This document shows, one piece after another, positions 1-8,004 of a stretch of DNA of 13,798 nt. The stretch is from positions 1-13,798 of the forward strand of contig UQXM01000033.1 in NCBI GenBank assembly GCA_900545035.1, in the 5' to 3' direction. Numbering within the stretch: position 1 is the first letter of the stretch; each line of letters opens with the position of its first letter. Position numbers and translations under genes: made by a program. The notes beneath the pieces were generated by a model that did not search any database, had not been told where the DNA came from, and saw only the letters and a program-made list of their open reading frames with translations. This DNA comes from an uncultured Fusobacterium sp. Its GTDB lineage: Bacteria; Fusobacteriota; Fusobacteriia; Fusobacteriales; Fusobacteriaceae.

Positions 1-1405
1 CATTTATGCTTCCCTCTTTTTTTGTCTCTTTAAAAATATATTTCATTTTTAATTTTGTTCCTAACACTCTTTCCACAACATCTTGAAAAACACTGTTATA
101 ATATTCTGTTTCCATCTGTTCTTTTGCAAAAAGATTTGAATTAAATCTTATATATAAAATATTGTCTTCCAATTTTACAGGAACGGCATCCATAAGAAAT
201 GCAGAAAAAGTCATTTTTTCATTTCTTGCGGCTCTCACTATTTCCTGCCATTTTTTCTGTATATCATCAAGAGATATCATAATCTGAATATGTTCATCTG
301 TATGATGAGTTTCCTCTTTATGAGAAATATTTTCTTTCACAGGAACTTCTTTATATACAATTTGCTTTTCAACAACCACTTCTTTTTCGGCTGTTTTTAT
401 AAGACTGTTCAATACTACATATCCAAGAAGTCTTTTATCTTCTTCGTATTTGAACTTGCTCAAAGAATCGTATATACTGCCTATGATTTTCAGTCCCTCT
501 TCCGCTTTAAATTCACCATCAAGAACAAGATTTTTTACATATTTTCCAAAATCTTTGAAAAATTTTTCTATATCCAAAGATTCCATCCAAAGTTTATCTA
601 AGAAAGCTGTTCCCTCTGATACTCTGTTCTCTCTGATTATTCCCAAAAATTCTTTAAGAAGAGTTTTTGAAGTTACACCAATAACTTTGCTGCATTTTTC
701 TTCATCAATTTTTTCTCCCAAATATGTAATTATTACTCTTTCAAGAATTGAAATAGCATCTCTCATACTTCCTCCGGAACTTTCATATATAAGTCCCAGA
801 CTTCCCTCATCAATCTCAACATTTTCTCCCTGACATATTTCAGAAAGTTTCCCACTGACTTCTTTATAGGTCAAAGCCTGAAAATCATATCTTTGGCATC
901 TGGAAATAATTGTGGGAAGAATTTTGTCAGGTTCTGTTGTTGCCAAAATAAATATTACATGTTCAGGAGGTTCTTCCAATGTTTTCAAAAGAGCATTAAA
1001 AGCTTCTTTTGTCAGCATATGAACCTCATCAATTATATATATTTTTTTTCTTCCTTTTGAAGGCTGGTAATTTATTTTGTCTTTCAATTCTCTTATCTCA
1101 TCAATCCCTCTGTTTGAAGCAGCATCAATTTCAATGAGATCTATAAAATTCCCGTTATCTATCTCTTTACAATTTTCACACTCATTACAGGGAGTGCTGC
1201 TTATCCCATTTTTCAGACAGTTAACACCCTTGGCAATAAGTCTTGCACTGGTAGTTTTTCCCACTCCTCTCGGTCCACTGAAAAGATAAGCATGAGAAAT
1301 TCTGTCATTATCCAAAGAATTTTTAAGAGTTCTTACGATTTCACTCTCTCCTGCTATTTCACAGAAATCCTTTGGTCTGTATTTTCTATAAAGTGTTATA
1401 TGCAT
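1..1405 (-). CDS. dnaX: DNA polymerase III subunit tau/gamma (DnaX), 3' end outside window
   Basis: DnaX is the AAA+ motor of the clamp loader, which opens the beta clamp and places it on primed DNA. The frame is open from an ATG at 1405 to the window edge, about 468 codons. Visible motifs are the N-terminal YRKYRP (residues 6-11), Walker A GPRGVGKT (44-51), a four-cysteine zinc module (C63, C73, C76, C79), Walker B/DExx DEVH (126-129), sensor-1 region ATTEP and the SRC arginine-finger motif (168-170). Residues after about 340 form the less conserved C-terminal part, with a charged linker near 350-390. AGGA seven bases upstream supports the start. The gene begins 9 bases after the regulator's stop, so it is probably the last or next-to-last gene of the Ton operon. 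The stop is not in the window. Identification is secure from motifs; whether both tau and gamma forms are made cannot be seen. Confidence 0.96.
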   Translation of the reverse strand, partial: MHITLYRKYRPKDFCEIAGESEIVRTLKNSLDNDRISHAYLFSGPRGVGKTTSARLIAKGVNCLKNGISSTPCNECENCKEIDNGNFIDLIEIDAASNRGIDEIRELKDKINYQPSKGRKKIYIIDEVHMLTKEAFNALLKTLEEPPEHVIFILATTEPDKILPTIISRCQRYDFQALTYKEVSGKLSEICQGENVEIDEGSLGLIYESSGGSMRDAISILERVIITYLGEKIDEEKCSKVIGVTSKTLLKEFLGIIRENRVSEGTAFLDKLWMESLDIEKFFKDFGKYVKNLVLDGEFKAEEGLKIIGSIYDSLSKFKYEEDKRLLGYVVLNSLIKTAEKEVVVEKQIVYKEVPVKENISHKEETHHTDEHIQIMISLDDIQKKWQEIVRAARNEKMTFSAFLMDAVPVKLEDNILYIRFNSNLFAKEQMETEYYNSVFQDVVERVLGTKLKMKYIFKETKKEGSIN

Positions 1406-1414
1406 ATGTTATTC

Positions 1415-2806
1415 CTACCCCAATCCGTAGTGAGCCATTTTAGCTCTAAGTGTATTACGAGTTATTCCCAGCAGTTCTGCTGTTTCTATTTTTTTACCGT
1501 TTGTTCTTTCTATCATTTGTCTTAAAATTTCTCTTTCAACCTGATTCATTATTGTATTATAATATGAACCTTTTTTATTTGTTTTTTCACAGTTTGTAAG
1601 TTCTTCTTGTACCCATTCTGCAAGTATCCATGTATTTGACGGATCAGGTCTTTTATTTTTTACTCCTCCGATTGCTTTTGGCAGATCTTCCACAAGAATT
1701 GAGGAACCTCTGCACAAAGCAACAGCTGATTTGATTGTATTTTTAAGTTCACTGATATTTCCCGGCCATTCGTATCTCAACATTTTTTTCATTGCAGGTT
1801 TGCTGAAACCTTTTACTGTTTTTCCTAAATCTCTGTTACACTCTTTTAAATATTTATCAATAATAAAAGGAATATCATCTTTTCTGTCGCTCAAAGACGG
1901 AATTTCTATTTCTAAAACTCTCAGTTGGTCATTAAGTTCTTCTATAAATTTTCCTTCCTGAACATTTTTCTCAAGATTGGCACTTGTCGTTGCAATTATT
2001 CTCATATCTGTTTTTATGGGATCTGCTCCTCCAAGTCTGAAAAATTCTCCTTCCTGAAGAAAATATAAAATTTTTGACTGAACATCAAGGCTAAGTGCTT
2101 CTATATTCCCCAAATGAAGTGTTCCCCCATTGGCTTTTTCAAGTTCCCCAGCCTGCGAAAATACCGCCCCTTCAAAAGCTCCTTTCTCATATCCGAAAAG
2201 TCTTCTTTCAAGCAGCTGCTGTGGAAAAGACATACAGTTTATTGATATAAACGGCTTTTTGGAACTATCTCCAAACTGATGTATTGCAAGGGCAACACTT
2301 GTTTTTCCTGTTCCTTTTTGTCCCATTACAAGAACAGGCATTCTGCTTGAAGCCATTTGCCCTATTTTTTTATAAACTTCTATAATTTCTTTTGTCTGAC
2401 CGATAAGTTTATCTCCGATATTTTTTGTTTTTTCAACTCTTTCTGCCATAAGTTTATGATCTTTTACAGCTTTTTCGGCTATTTTTATTATATCCATAGT
2501 TTCAGCAGGTTTTAAGATATAATCATATGCTCCGGCTTTAATGCTTCCTGCCACAACTTTTATATCTGCACTTTGTCCAAGAACAAGTATTACAGATTTT
2601 TTCTGAAATTCTTCAATTTTTTTAATAAGATTAATAAGTGTTTCAACCGGAAGATTTTTCTCTTCCACAAAAATGCAGTCATATCTTTTTTCTTTTATTT
2701 TTTCAATAAATTCACTTACACTCTCCACATTAATAACTTCATTTTCATCATTACGCTCCAGTTCTTCTTTCAAATCCCTTTCTATTCTAAATCCTAAAAA
2801 AGTCAT
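1415..2806 (-). CDS. NtrC-family regulator with degenerate receiver and AAA+ domain, Fis-type HTH
   Basis: 463 residues in the standard NtrC order: receiver-like domain (about 1-120), sigma-54-activator-type AAA+ domain (about 133-380) and a C-terminal Fis-type helix-turn-helix (about 423-461, with ETAELLGITRNTLRAKM). Walker A is intact (GQKGTGKT, 162-169). However, the usual GGTLFLDEIGEL reads GGTLHLGNIEAL, so the Walker B Asp and Glu are Gly233 and Asn234. The GAFTGA loop that touches sigma-54 reads GAFEGA (209-214). In the receiver, the position of the phosphorylated Asp is probably Glu48 and the N-terminal acidic pair is not evident, while the conserved Lys (K99, LKP) remains. By family rules it should bind DNA, may bind nucleotide, but should hydrolyse it poorly and not remodel sigma-54 polymerase. 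Inferred role: a phosphorylation-independent regulator, perhaps of its own operon. No partner histidine kinase is visible. An AGGGGG site six bases upstream supports the ATG. Confidence 0.9.
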   Translation of the reverse strand: MTFLGFRIERDLKEELERNDENEVINVESVSEFIEKIKEKRYDCIFVEEKNLPVETLINLIKKIEEFQKKSVILVLGQSADIKVVAGSIKAGAYDYILKPAETMDIIKIAEKAVKDHKLMAERVEKTKNIGDKLIGQTKEIIEVYKKIGQMASSRMPVLVMGQKGTGKTSVALAIHQFGDSSKKPFISINCMSFPQQLLERRLFGYEKGAFEGAVFSQAGELEKANGGTLHLGNIEALSLDVQSKILYFLQEGEFFRLGGADPIKTDMRIIATTSANLEKNVQEGKFIEELNDQLRVLEIEIPSLSDRKDDIPFIIDKYLKECNRDLGKTVKGFSKPAMKKMLRYEWPGNISELKNTIKSAVALCRGSSILVEDLPKAIGGVKNKRPDPSNTWILAEWVQEELTNCEKTNKKGSYYNTIMNQVEREILRQMIERTNGKKIETAELLGITRNTLRAKMAHYGLG

Positions 2807-2827
2807 TTGATTCCCCCTTTTTTAATT

Positions 2828-3706
2828 TTAGTTTCCCTTTAGTTTAAATGTATAATCAAGAATTACTCTTCCTTTTATACTTAAACCATGTTTGCTGAGA
2901 TAAATTTTCCATGTCCGCCCAATAGCTTCAATAGCTGTATTGATTTCAGGAACTCCGCTTCCTTTATCAATAATCAAATTTATTACTTCTCCCTTTTCAT
3001 TTACATCAAGCTTTACTCTTACACTTCCCTGAAGTCCTCTTAATTGTGCCGACTCCGGATATTTTGGCTCTTGGTTTGCACTGTCCCATCTTGCAATGAT
3101 GTCTCCGTCAGCAACACCAAGCTTATATCCGCTCGGAAGTCCTTCAACTTTACCTTCATCTACCTGTATACTTTCAAAAGCAATATTTTCATCTTTTTCT
3201 ATTGTGATACTGTCACTTTCCAAATCTTTTTTTTCTTTATCCAAAGCCAAAGAATCGTTGAAATCCACTTTTTCAAGTTTCATTCCCATTTTATCTTCTC
3301 TTTCAAACTTTATCTCCTTTTTTACAGCAGGAACTGCATTTTCTGTAAAATCACTTTTTTTTCTACTGTTTGGATTTACTGTACTCATAACATTCATTAC
3401 AGGAGATTTTATCGTTTTGGAAACTGATTCCAGACTAAGACTTTTTTGCTTTTTCACTTCCTCTTTTTTAGGTACGGGAATTTCTTTTTTCTTTTCTTCC
3501 CTGTCTTTTTTTTCTGCCTGTTTTTTTACAGATACTGTTTTCTTTTTCTCTTTTGAAGAAGTTTTTTCTTTCTCCAAAGCCACAAGACCTACTTTTAATT
3601 TTTTATCTTTTACATCTTCAATCTTATATTCCGGCATAAGAAGAACAATTAATATATTTAAAACAAGTGCCAGAGAAAAAGAGAGTTTGTCCCTTTTGGT
3701 TATCAT
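2828..3706 (-). CDS. tonB: TonB-family energy transducer
   Basis: TonB-type protein that carries energy from the ExbB/ExbD proton channel to outer-membrane transporters. It is 292 residues: a short cytoplasmic start, one uncleaved membrane helix (about 9-24), a long periplasmic spacer, and a C-terminal TonB domain (about 205-290) with the hallmark YPESAQLRGLQGSVRVKL stretch followed by the beta-strand pattern ending DYTFKL. The spacer is rich in Lys and Glu (about 45-90) rather than the Pro-Glu/Pro-Lys repeats of enterobacterial TonB. The membrane helix has no histidine, whereas E. coli TonB carries a functionally important His there. The gene starts 12 bases after the exbD stop behind AGGAG, and is followed 21 bases later by the regulator. 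A TolA-like role is possible, but the C-terminal domain fits TonB better. Confidence 0.88.
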   Translation of the reverse strand: MITKRDKLSFSLALVLNILIVLLMPEYKIEDVKDKKLKVGLVALEKEKTSSKEKKKTVSVKKQAEKKDREEKKKEIPVPKKEEVKKQKSLSLESVSKTIKSPVMNVMSTVNPNSRKKSDFTENAVPAVKKEIKFEREDKMGMKLEKVDFNDSLALDKEKKDLESDSITIEKDENIAFESIQVDEGKVEGLPSGYKLGVADGDIIARWDSANQEPKYPESAQLRGLQGSVRVKLDVNEKGEVINLIIDKGSGVPEINTAIEAIGRTWKIYLSKHGLSIKGRVILDYTFKLKGN

Positions 3707-3718
3707 AATACATCACTC

Positions 3719-4156
3719 CTATTTCTCAAGCATAGTATCAATATCAAGTTCTGATGCTCCCGCTTCTTTTGATATAGTCATAACCTCAACTATAAATCCG
3801 TAGTCAAGAGTTTTATCTCCGCTTATTACAACATTTTTTTCTTCCGATTTGTTAAGTTTGTCTGACAATACTCTTTTCAAATCAGCTTTTGCAACTTTTA
3901 CACTTTTTCTTTCTTTCCCATCTTGATATTTTACATAAATATTTTTACTGTTTGTAATATTTACCTGTATATCTTTTACCGTCTTTATTTCTCTGATTGT
4001 TGATTGAGGCAGATCTATTTTTATTCCACTGTCTACATCTTCAAAAGTTGTCGCTACAAGAAAGAAAATCAGAAGCAGGAACACTACATCTATAAGAGGA
4101 GTCATCTCAAGAACAATACTGCTGTTGTTTCTTCTTTTTAATCTCTGCAGTTTCAT
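3719..4156 (-). CDS. exbD: ExbD/TolR-family biopolymer transport protein
   Basis: 145 residues, the normal length for ExbD/TolR. There is a basic cytoplasmic N-terminus (KLQRLKRRNN), one membrane helix (about 18-37) containing the essential aspartate Asp23 in the TPLIDVVFLLLIFF motif, then a periplasmic domain starting with the DLPQS segment. In the family, this Asp carries protons through the ExbB pentamer and drives TonB. ATG 4156 lies seven bases after AGGAGGT, and that ribosome-binding site is formed by the last two arginine codons (AGG AGG) and the stop of exbB, so the two genes are probably translationally coupled. tonB follows 12 bases downstream. The direct tonB neighbour favours ExbD over TolR. 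Confidence 0.93.
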   Translation of the reverse strand: MKLQRLKRRNNSSIVLEMTPLIDVVFLLLIFFLVATTFEDVDSGIKIDLPQSTIREIKTVKDIQVNITNSKNIYVKYQDGKERKSVKVAKADLKRVLSDKLNKSEEKNVVISGDKTLDYGFIVEVMTISKEAGASELDIDTMLEK

Positions 4157-4161
4157 CTTTC

Positions 4162-4773
4162 TTACCTCCTAAAATAGTTAATAACCTCTGTGCTTCCTTT
4201 TTCCATATCTGTTATAATATTATCAATTTTTTTATTGAAATAATTATAGATTATAAGAGCCGGAATTGCCACAAAAAGTCCTCCTGCTGTTGTGAAAAGT
4301 GCTTCGGAAATTCCTCCTGCAAGAACAGAAGCATCTCCTGTTCCATGAATTGCCACAGCCTGAAAGGCTTTTATCATTCCTGTTACAGTCCCAAGCAGTC
4401 CTATAAGAGGTGTTGCATGAGCTACTACTGCCAGAAGCCACATATTTTTTTCAAGAAGAGGAATTTGTGAAAGTGCTGCCTCTCTTCCTTTTTCCTCAAG
4501 AGTAACAATATTTGTTGTATTCGTTTTGTTCCAAAAACTTAATATTTCTTTCAACACAAGCCCTGTTGAAGATTTTGATGTTGAAAGATAACCTATCGCT
4601 CCTTTGATATCATCCTCTTCAATATATTTTCTAAGCTTTGGTCTTATATCTATAAAACTGTTTTTTTCTCTTGAAGCAAAATATAAAGCTCTTTCTATAA
4701 TAACTCCTGTTCCAAGTATTGACATCAGAAGTATAAAATACATTAAAAATCCGCCACGCTCTAACCAGTACAT
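4162..4773 (-). CDS. exbB: ExbB/TolQ/MotA-family proton channel protein
   Basis: Inner-membrane proton channel subunit that works with ExbD to energise TonB. With the start chosen here it has 203 residues and three predicted membrane segments (about 9-29, 111-140 and 155-178). Family motifs are PLIGLLGTVTGMIKAF (122-137) and GISEALFTTAGGLFVAIPAL (154-173). Glu157 in GISEAL matches the conserved channel glutamate, and Thr129 and Thr161/162 match the polar channel residues. The frame can be extended 8 codons to a TTG at 4797, but that extension reads through a perfect AGGAGG (4783-4788), which lies nine bases from the ATG at 4773, so the ATG is preferred. The start follows the stop of the small anchored protein by 13 bases, and that stop (TAG) is part of TAGGAGG. 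Confidence 0.93.
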   Translation of the reverse strand: MYWLERGGFLMYFILLMSILGTGVIIERALYFASREKNSFIDIRPKLRKYIEEDDIKGAIGYLSTSKSSTGLVLKEILSFWNKTNTTNIVTLEEKGREAALSQIPLLEKNMWLLAVVAHATPLIGLLGTVTGMIKAFQAVAIHGTGDASVLAGGISEALFTTAGGLFVAIPALIIYNYFNKKIDNIITDMEKGSTEVINYFRR

Positions 4774-4786
4774 TCTGTAAAACCTC

Positions 4787-5125
4787 CTATAAAGCAATAG
4801 CTATTGCAGCTACTCCAAGTATACCTAAAATATATTTCCAAATTGAACTTTCTTTTTCAACATCTCCTGCAAGCTCTTTTTTAAGTTCGTCATCACTGTT
4901 TTTTACTTCAAGAGTTTCCTGACCCTCTTTAATTTTTCTGCTTGAAGTTCTAAGCTCGCTTGCATCAATCTCTTTCTGCTCAAGTTCTGTTTTTTTATCT
5001 GCCACTTCTCTTGTTTCTATTGTTTCTTTATTTATTCCTGTTACTTGTTTGTCTATCACTACATTTTCTGCACCAAGTATTGATATACTTCCTAAAATCA
5101 TAAAAGCTAAAATTAATTTTTTCAT
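4787..5125 (-). CDS. Small secreted protein with C-terminal membrane anchor, function unknown
   Basis: I do not recognise a family for this 112-residue protein. It has a clear signal peptide (MKKLILAFMILGSISILGA, probable cleavage after residue 19). Residues 20-94 are highly charged, Lys/Glu-rich and probably helical. The hydrophobic tail IWKYILGILGVAAIAIAL (95-112) ends at the C-terminus, so the mature protein would be periplasmic and tail-anchored. Its ATG overlaps the stop of the TPR gene (ATGA, 5122-5125) and its stop sits inside the exbB ribosome-binding site. It is therefore translated in step with the TPR protein and ExbB. Inference: a linker or accessory subunit between the TPR protein and the ExbB/D-TonB complex. 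The reading is plausible as a gene because signal peptide, length and couplings all agree. Confidence 0.82.
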   Translation of the reverse strand: MKKLILAFMILGSISILGAENVVIDKQVTGINKETIETREVADKKTELEQKEIDASELRTSSRKIKEGQETLEVKNSDDELKKELAGDVEKESSIWKYILGILGVAAIAIAL

Positions 5126-8004
5126 TTCTGCTGTTCCTCCTTTGGTTTTTCTTCCTGCATAAATTCATCATATTTCGCAGCTGTATCTTTATTTAATTTT
5201 TGCAGTTCTTTATAATATTTTTCAGCTTCCGCTTTTTTGTTTTCTTTCAGAGAAAGATAAAGCATTTTTTCTGTAAGATATTCTCTATACTCAAAAGCTT
5301 TTTTATTTTCAATAAGTTCCTTGTAAGCAGTTTCTGCTTTTACAATCTCTCCTTCAGCTTCATAAACTTCTGCCAGTTTTACTTGAGCAGGAAGAGCATA
5401 TATACTGTCAGGATATAAGACAAATACTTTTGATAATTCAACTTCCGCCTTATTATTTTCACCTTTTATTGCATATATATTTCCCATTTGAAAAACTGCT
5501 AAATCTTTATATTGCGAACTTTCCATATCTCTTATAGCTTTGTAGTTTTTTTCGGCTTCATCATATTTTCCCTCATTAAAACTATCGTTTCCAAGATTTG
5601 CCAATGCATAATCTTTATATTTTTCATTTTCAAGAAGAATTTTTTCTTCTGCCTGTGCTTCTTCCTTCATATTCTTTTCCCTGTAAGCCAAAGATTTATA
5701 GTAACTTTTTTTATATTTATCAGAGAATTTTTCTATCCATTGACTTTTTGCTTCTATATTTTCTGTTTTATCATACAGCTCAACAATTTTTTCAACTGTT
5801 TGGTCTTTTTCTGCCTGTACTTCTGATTGACTGAAAAGACTTTCATATTCCTGCACAGCTTTTTCTGTTTCTCCTGCTGCTGTAAGAAAATTTCCTCTTA
5901 CAGATAAAATATTTCTTATATATGCTGATTTTGGAAATTCTTTCAGAAAAGCTTCACTGTTTTTCAAATACTCATCTTTATTATTAAGATTTAAATCAGA
6001 ATTAAGCTCCCAATATTTTGCATCTTCTTCATATCTTTTTCCCTCTTGTGTACTATATACAAGTTTATAAGCTTCTTTTGCTTTTTGATAATCTTTTTCT
6101 GCAAAATAACTGTCAGCTGTCTGAAATCTTGCATATCCTCTGTATTCAGGCACTGCTTCCAATTTATTAAAATATTCTCTGGCTTTTGCAAAGTTTCCTG
6201 TTCTGTAATAACTTAGTCCTATCCTGTCCACAATATCATCCAGTCCGTAAATATATGTGCTTCCCAGATATTTTTCTCCCTCTGATATTACAAGGTCATA
6301 TTTTTCCCAAAGAAAATTATTTTTTATAATATTATAAGAAATTTTCTCCTGAAGTTCTTTGCTTATTCCCTCTCTGCCGTTAAGTGATGAAAGAAAACTG
6401 TCAGCTTTTGCATATTCTCCGATACCCATATAAGCAATACCCTTTAAATATAAACTGTCATTTGTCTCATCCATCATATTCAGATACTCTATAACCTCTG
6501 TATATTTTTTTTCATTTACAAGAAGATTTACCAGATTTTTTCCGATTTCCAAATCTTTTCCTGTTTTCATATAATCTTTATAAATCTCTTCAGCTTTTTT
6601 TTCATTACCGTTTCTGTAATAATAATTTCCCACAGCAAGATAAATTTCTTTTTTATATCCCATATCCTGTGAAAAATCTGTTTTATATTTTGCAAAAAGC
6701 GTATCTATATTTTTTTCTGTATTTTGTGTCTGAGGAATTTTAGTTTCCAAAACTATTACTCTGTAAAGATTATCTGCTGTAGGGTAATCTTTATAAAGTG
6801 TTTTATAATAATCATATGATTTTTTATAATCTCCCATTTCATAATATGAATTTGCAAAAATCACACTCAAATCAGTGTGTCTTTTACTGTCTGTTTCATA
6901 CTCAGGAAGATATTTCTCATATTCAACAACTTTTTTGTAATCTTTTATATTATAACTGCTCACCGCTATATAATATCTGCTGTCTGCAAGATATTTTTCT
7001 GTTTTTATTTTACTGTATTCACTTACAGCCTTTTTATAATCTTCAAGTTTATAAAGAGCATAAGCATAAGTATATCTCACACTGTCAGGTTTTTTATCTC
7101 CGTAAACATCGTAAAAACTTAATGCTCTCTTATATTCCTCTTTAGCAAGAAAATAATCTGCCAAAACTCTTGCTCCTGATTTTTTGTCTTCTGGATTTTC
7201 TATTGAAGAATACAGTGAAAGAGCTTTGTCTGTTTCTCCTTTATTTACATATATCTCTATAAGAGTGATTTTTCCTTTTCTGCTGTAATTATTTCTTGGA
7301 TATTCAGCCAGTCCCTTTTCAAGATACTCAGCTGCTTTTTCAGAATTATTCAATTTATAATATGATGAACCATAAAGATATGTCATCAAAGGAATATCTT
7401 TTGAAATACTTGGAATATTACTGTAAAAATCAAGATATTTCAAAGCATCTCCATATTGCCCTTCGTTATATAATCCCATTGCCGCATAAAGAACAGCAGC
7501 TTCATAATGAGCCCCGTTGAGTTTTGCTGTTTTTAAAAATTCATTCAGAGCATCACTGTTTTTCCCGTTATTTAAAAGAAGAACTCCGCTTTCATAAAGA
7601 GTTTTTTCATAAATTTCGCTGTTATTTTTTAAATTTTCTGCATAAAAATCTGCTTTTTCTTTGTTTCCGTAATACATATTTATTCTGTATAAATAAGTTT
7701 CAGCTTCAGTTTTTTCATTTTTTTTCAGCTTATAATCCCTTAAAAGAATTTCAAAATACTCTTGAGATTTTTTATAATCTTTTTGCATAAAATGAACTTT
7801 TGCCATTTTTTCACATATACTTTTATTGTATTTTGAATCAGGGTAATCACTTATAAATTTTTCTGACTGGGACAAAGCCATATCATATCTTCCTTGTCTG
7901 TAAAGCTCGTTTAAAAAAGCTATATCCTCTTTCATGTTTCCATAAGCAAGGTTAGCACTCATAACAATCAATGCCGCACATAATAATTTTCTGCCGTTCA
8001 ACAT
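5122..8004 (-). CDS. Large secreted tetratricopeptide-repeat protein
   Basis: 960 residues. The N-terminus is a signal peptide (about 1-22, ending ANLAYG before NMKED). There is no lipobox: the only early cysteine, C9, is inside the hydrophobic core. Nearly all the rest is TPR-like repeats; about 20 are recognisable by the G-x-Y-x-x-A pattern, for example GRYDMALSQ, GQYGDALKY, GDYKKSYDYY, GNFAKAREYF, KDYQKAKEAY, GKYDEAEKNY. The tail (KPKEEQQK) is charged. TPR solenoids are protein-binding scaffolds, so this is probably a periplasmic or envelope adaptor. It starts in a TAATG overlap with the DUF116 stop (GGGAGGG just upstream) and ends in an ATGA overlap with the small anchored protein, upstream of exbB. 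The context suggests a partner of the Ton complex, comparable in spirit to TPR proteins found beside some Ton and Tol-Pal loci (CpoB/YbgF). The partner is unknown. Confidence 0.92.
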   Translation of the reverse strand: MLNGRKLLCAALIVMSANLAYGNMKEDIAFLNELYRQGRYDMALSQSEKFISDYPDSKYNKSICEKMAKVHFMQKDYKKSQEYFEILLRDYKLKKNEKTEAETYLYRINMYYGNKEKADFYAENLKNNSEIYEKTLYESGVLLLNNGKNSDALNEFLKTAKLNGAHYEAAVLYAAMGLYNEGQYGDALKYLDFYSNIPSISKDIPLMTYLYGSSYYKLNNSEKAAEYLEKGLAEYPRNNYSRKGKITLIEIYVNKGETDKALSLYSSIENPEDKKSGARVLADYFLAKEEYKRALSFYDVYGDKKPDSVRYTYAYALYKLEDYKKAVSEYSKIKTEKYLADSRYYIAVSSYNIKDYKKVVEYEKYLPEYETDSKRHTDLSVIFANSYYEMGDYKKSYDYYKTLYKDYPTADNLYRVIVLETKIPQTQNTEKNIDTLFAKYKTDFSQDMGYKKEIYLAVGNYYYRNGNEKKAEEIYKDYMKTGKDLEIGKNLVNLLVNEKKYTEVIEYLNMMDETNDSLYLKGIAYMGIGEYAKADSFLSSLNGREGISKELQEKISYNIIKNNFLWEKYDLVISEGEKYLGSTYIYGLDDIVDRIGLSYYRTGNFAKAREYFNKLEAVPEYRGYARFQTADSYFAEKDYQKAKEAYKLVYSTQEGKRYEEDAKYWELNSDLNLNNKDEYLKNSEAFLKEFPKSAYIRNILSVRGNFLTAAGETEKAVQEYESLFSQSEVQAEKDQTVEKIVELYDKTENIEAKSQWIEKFSDKYKKSYYKSLAYREKNMKEEAQAEEKILLENEKYKDYALANLGNDSFNEGKYDEAEKNYKAIRDMESSQYKDLAVFQMGNIYAIKGENNKAEVELSKVFVLYPDSIYALPAQVKLAEVYEAEGEIVKAETAYKELIENKKAFEYREYLTEKMLYLSLKENKKAEAEKYYKELQKLNKDTAAKYDEFMQEEKPKEEQQK

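Noticed and set aside
450..833. Plus-strand open frames opposite dnaX
   Set aside because: They are shadows of the conserved dnaX frame with no motif or ribosome-binding site.
3096..3803. 235-codon open frame on the plus strand opposite tonB and exbD
   Set aside because: It is antisense to two clear genes, Ser/Phe-rich as expected from the complement of Lys/Glu-rich sequence, and has no family motifs.
4774..4797. Eight-residue N-terminal extension of ExbB from TTG 4797
   Set aside because: It reads through the AGGAGG site that serves ATG 4773 and overlaps the end of the upstream gene.
7980..8004. TPR protein as a lipoprotein
   Set aside because: The early cysteine (C9) has no lipobox context and lies within the signal-peptide core; a signal peptidase I site after residue 22 fits better.
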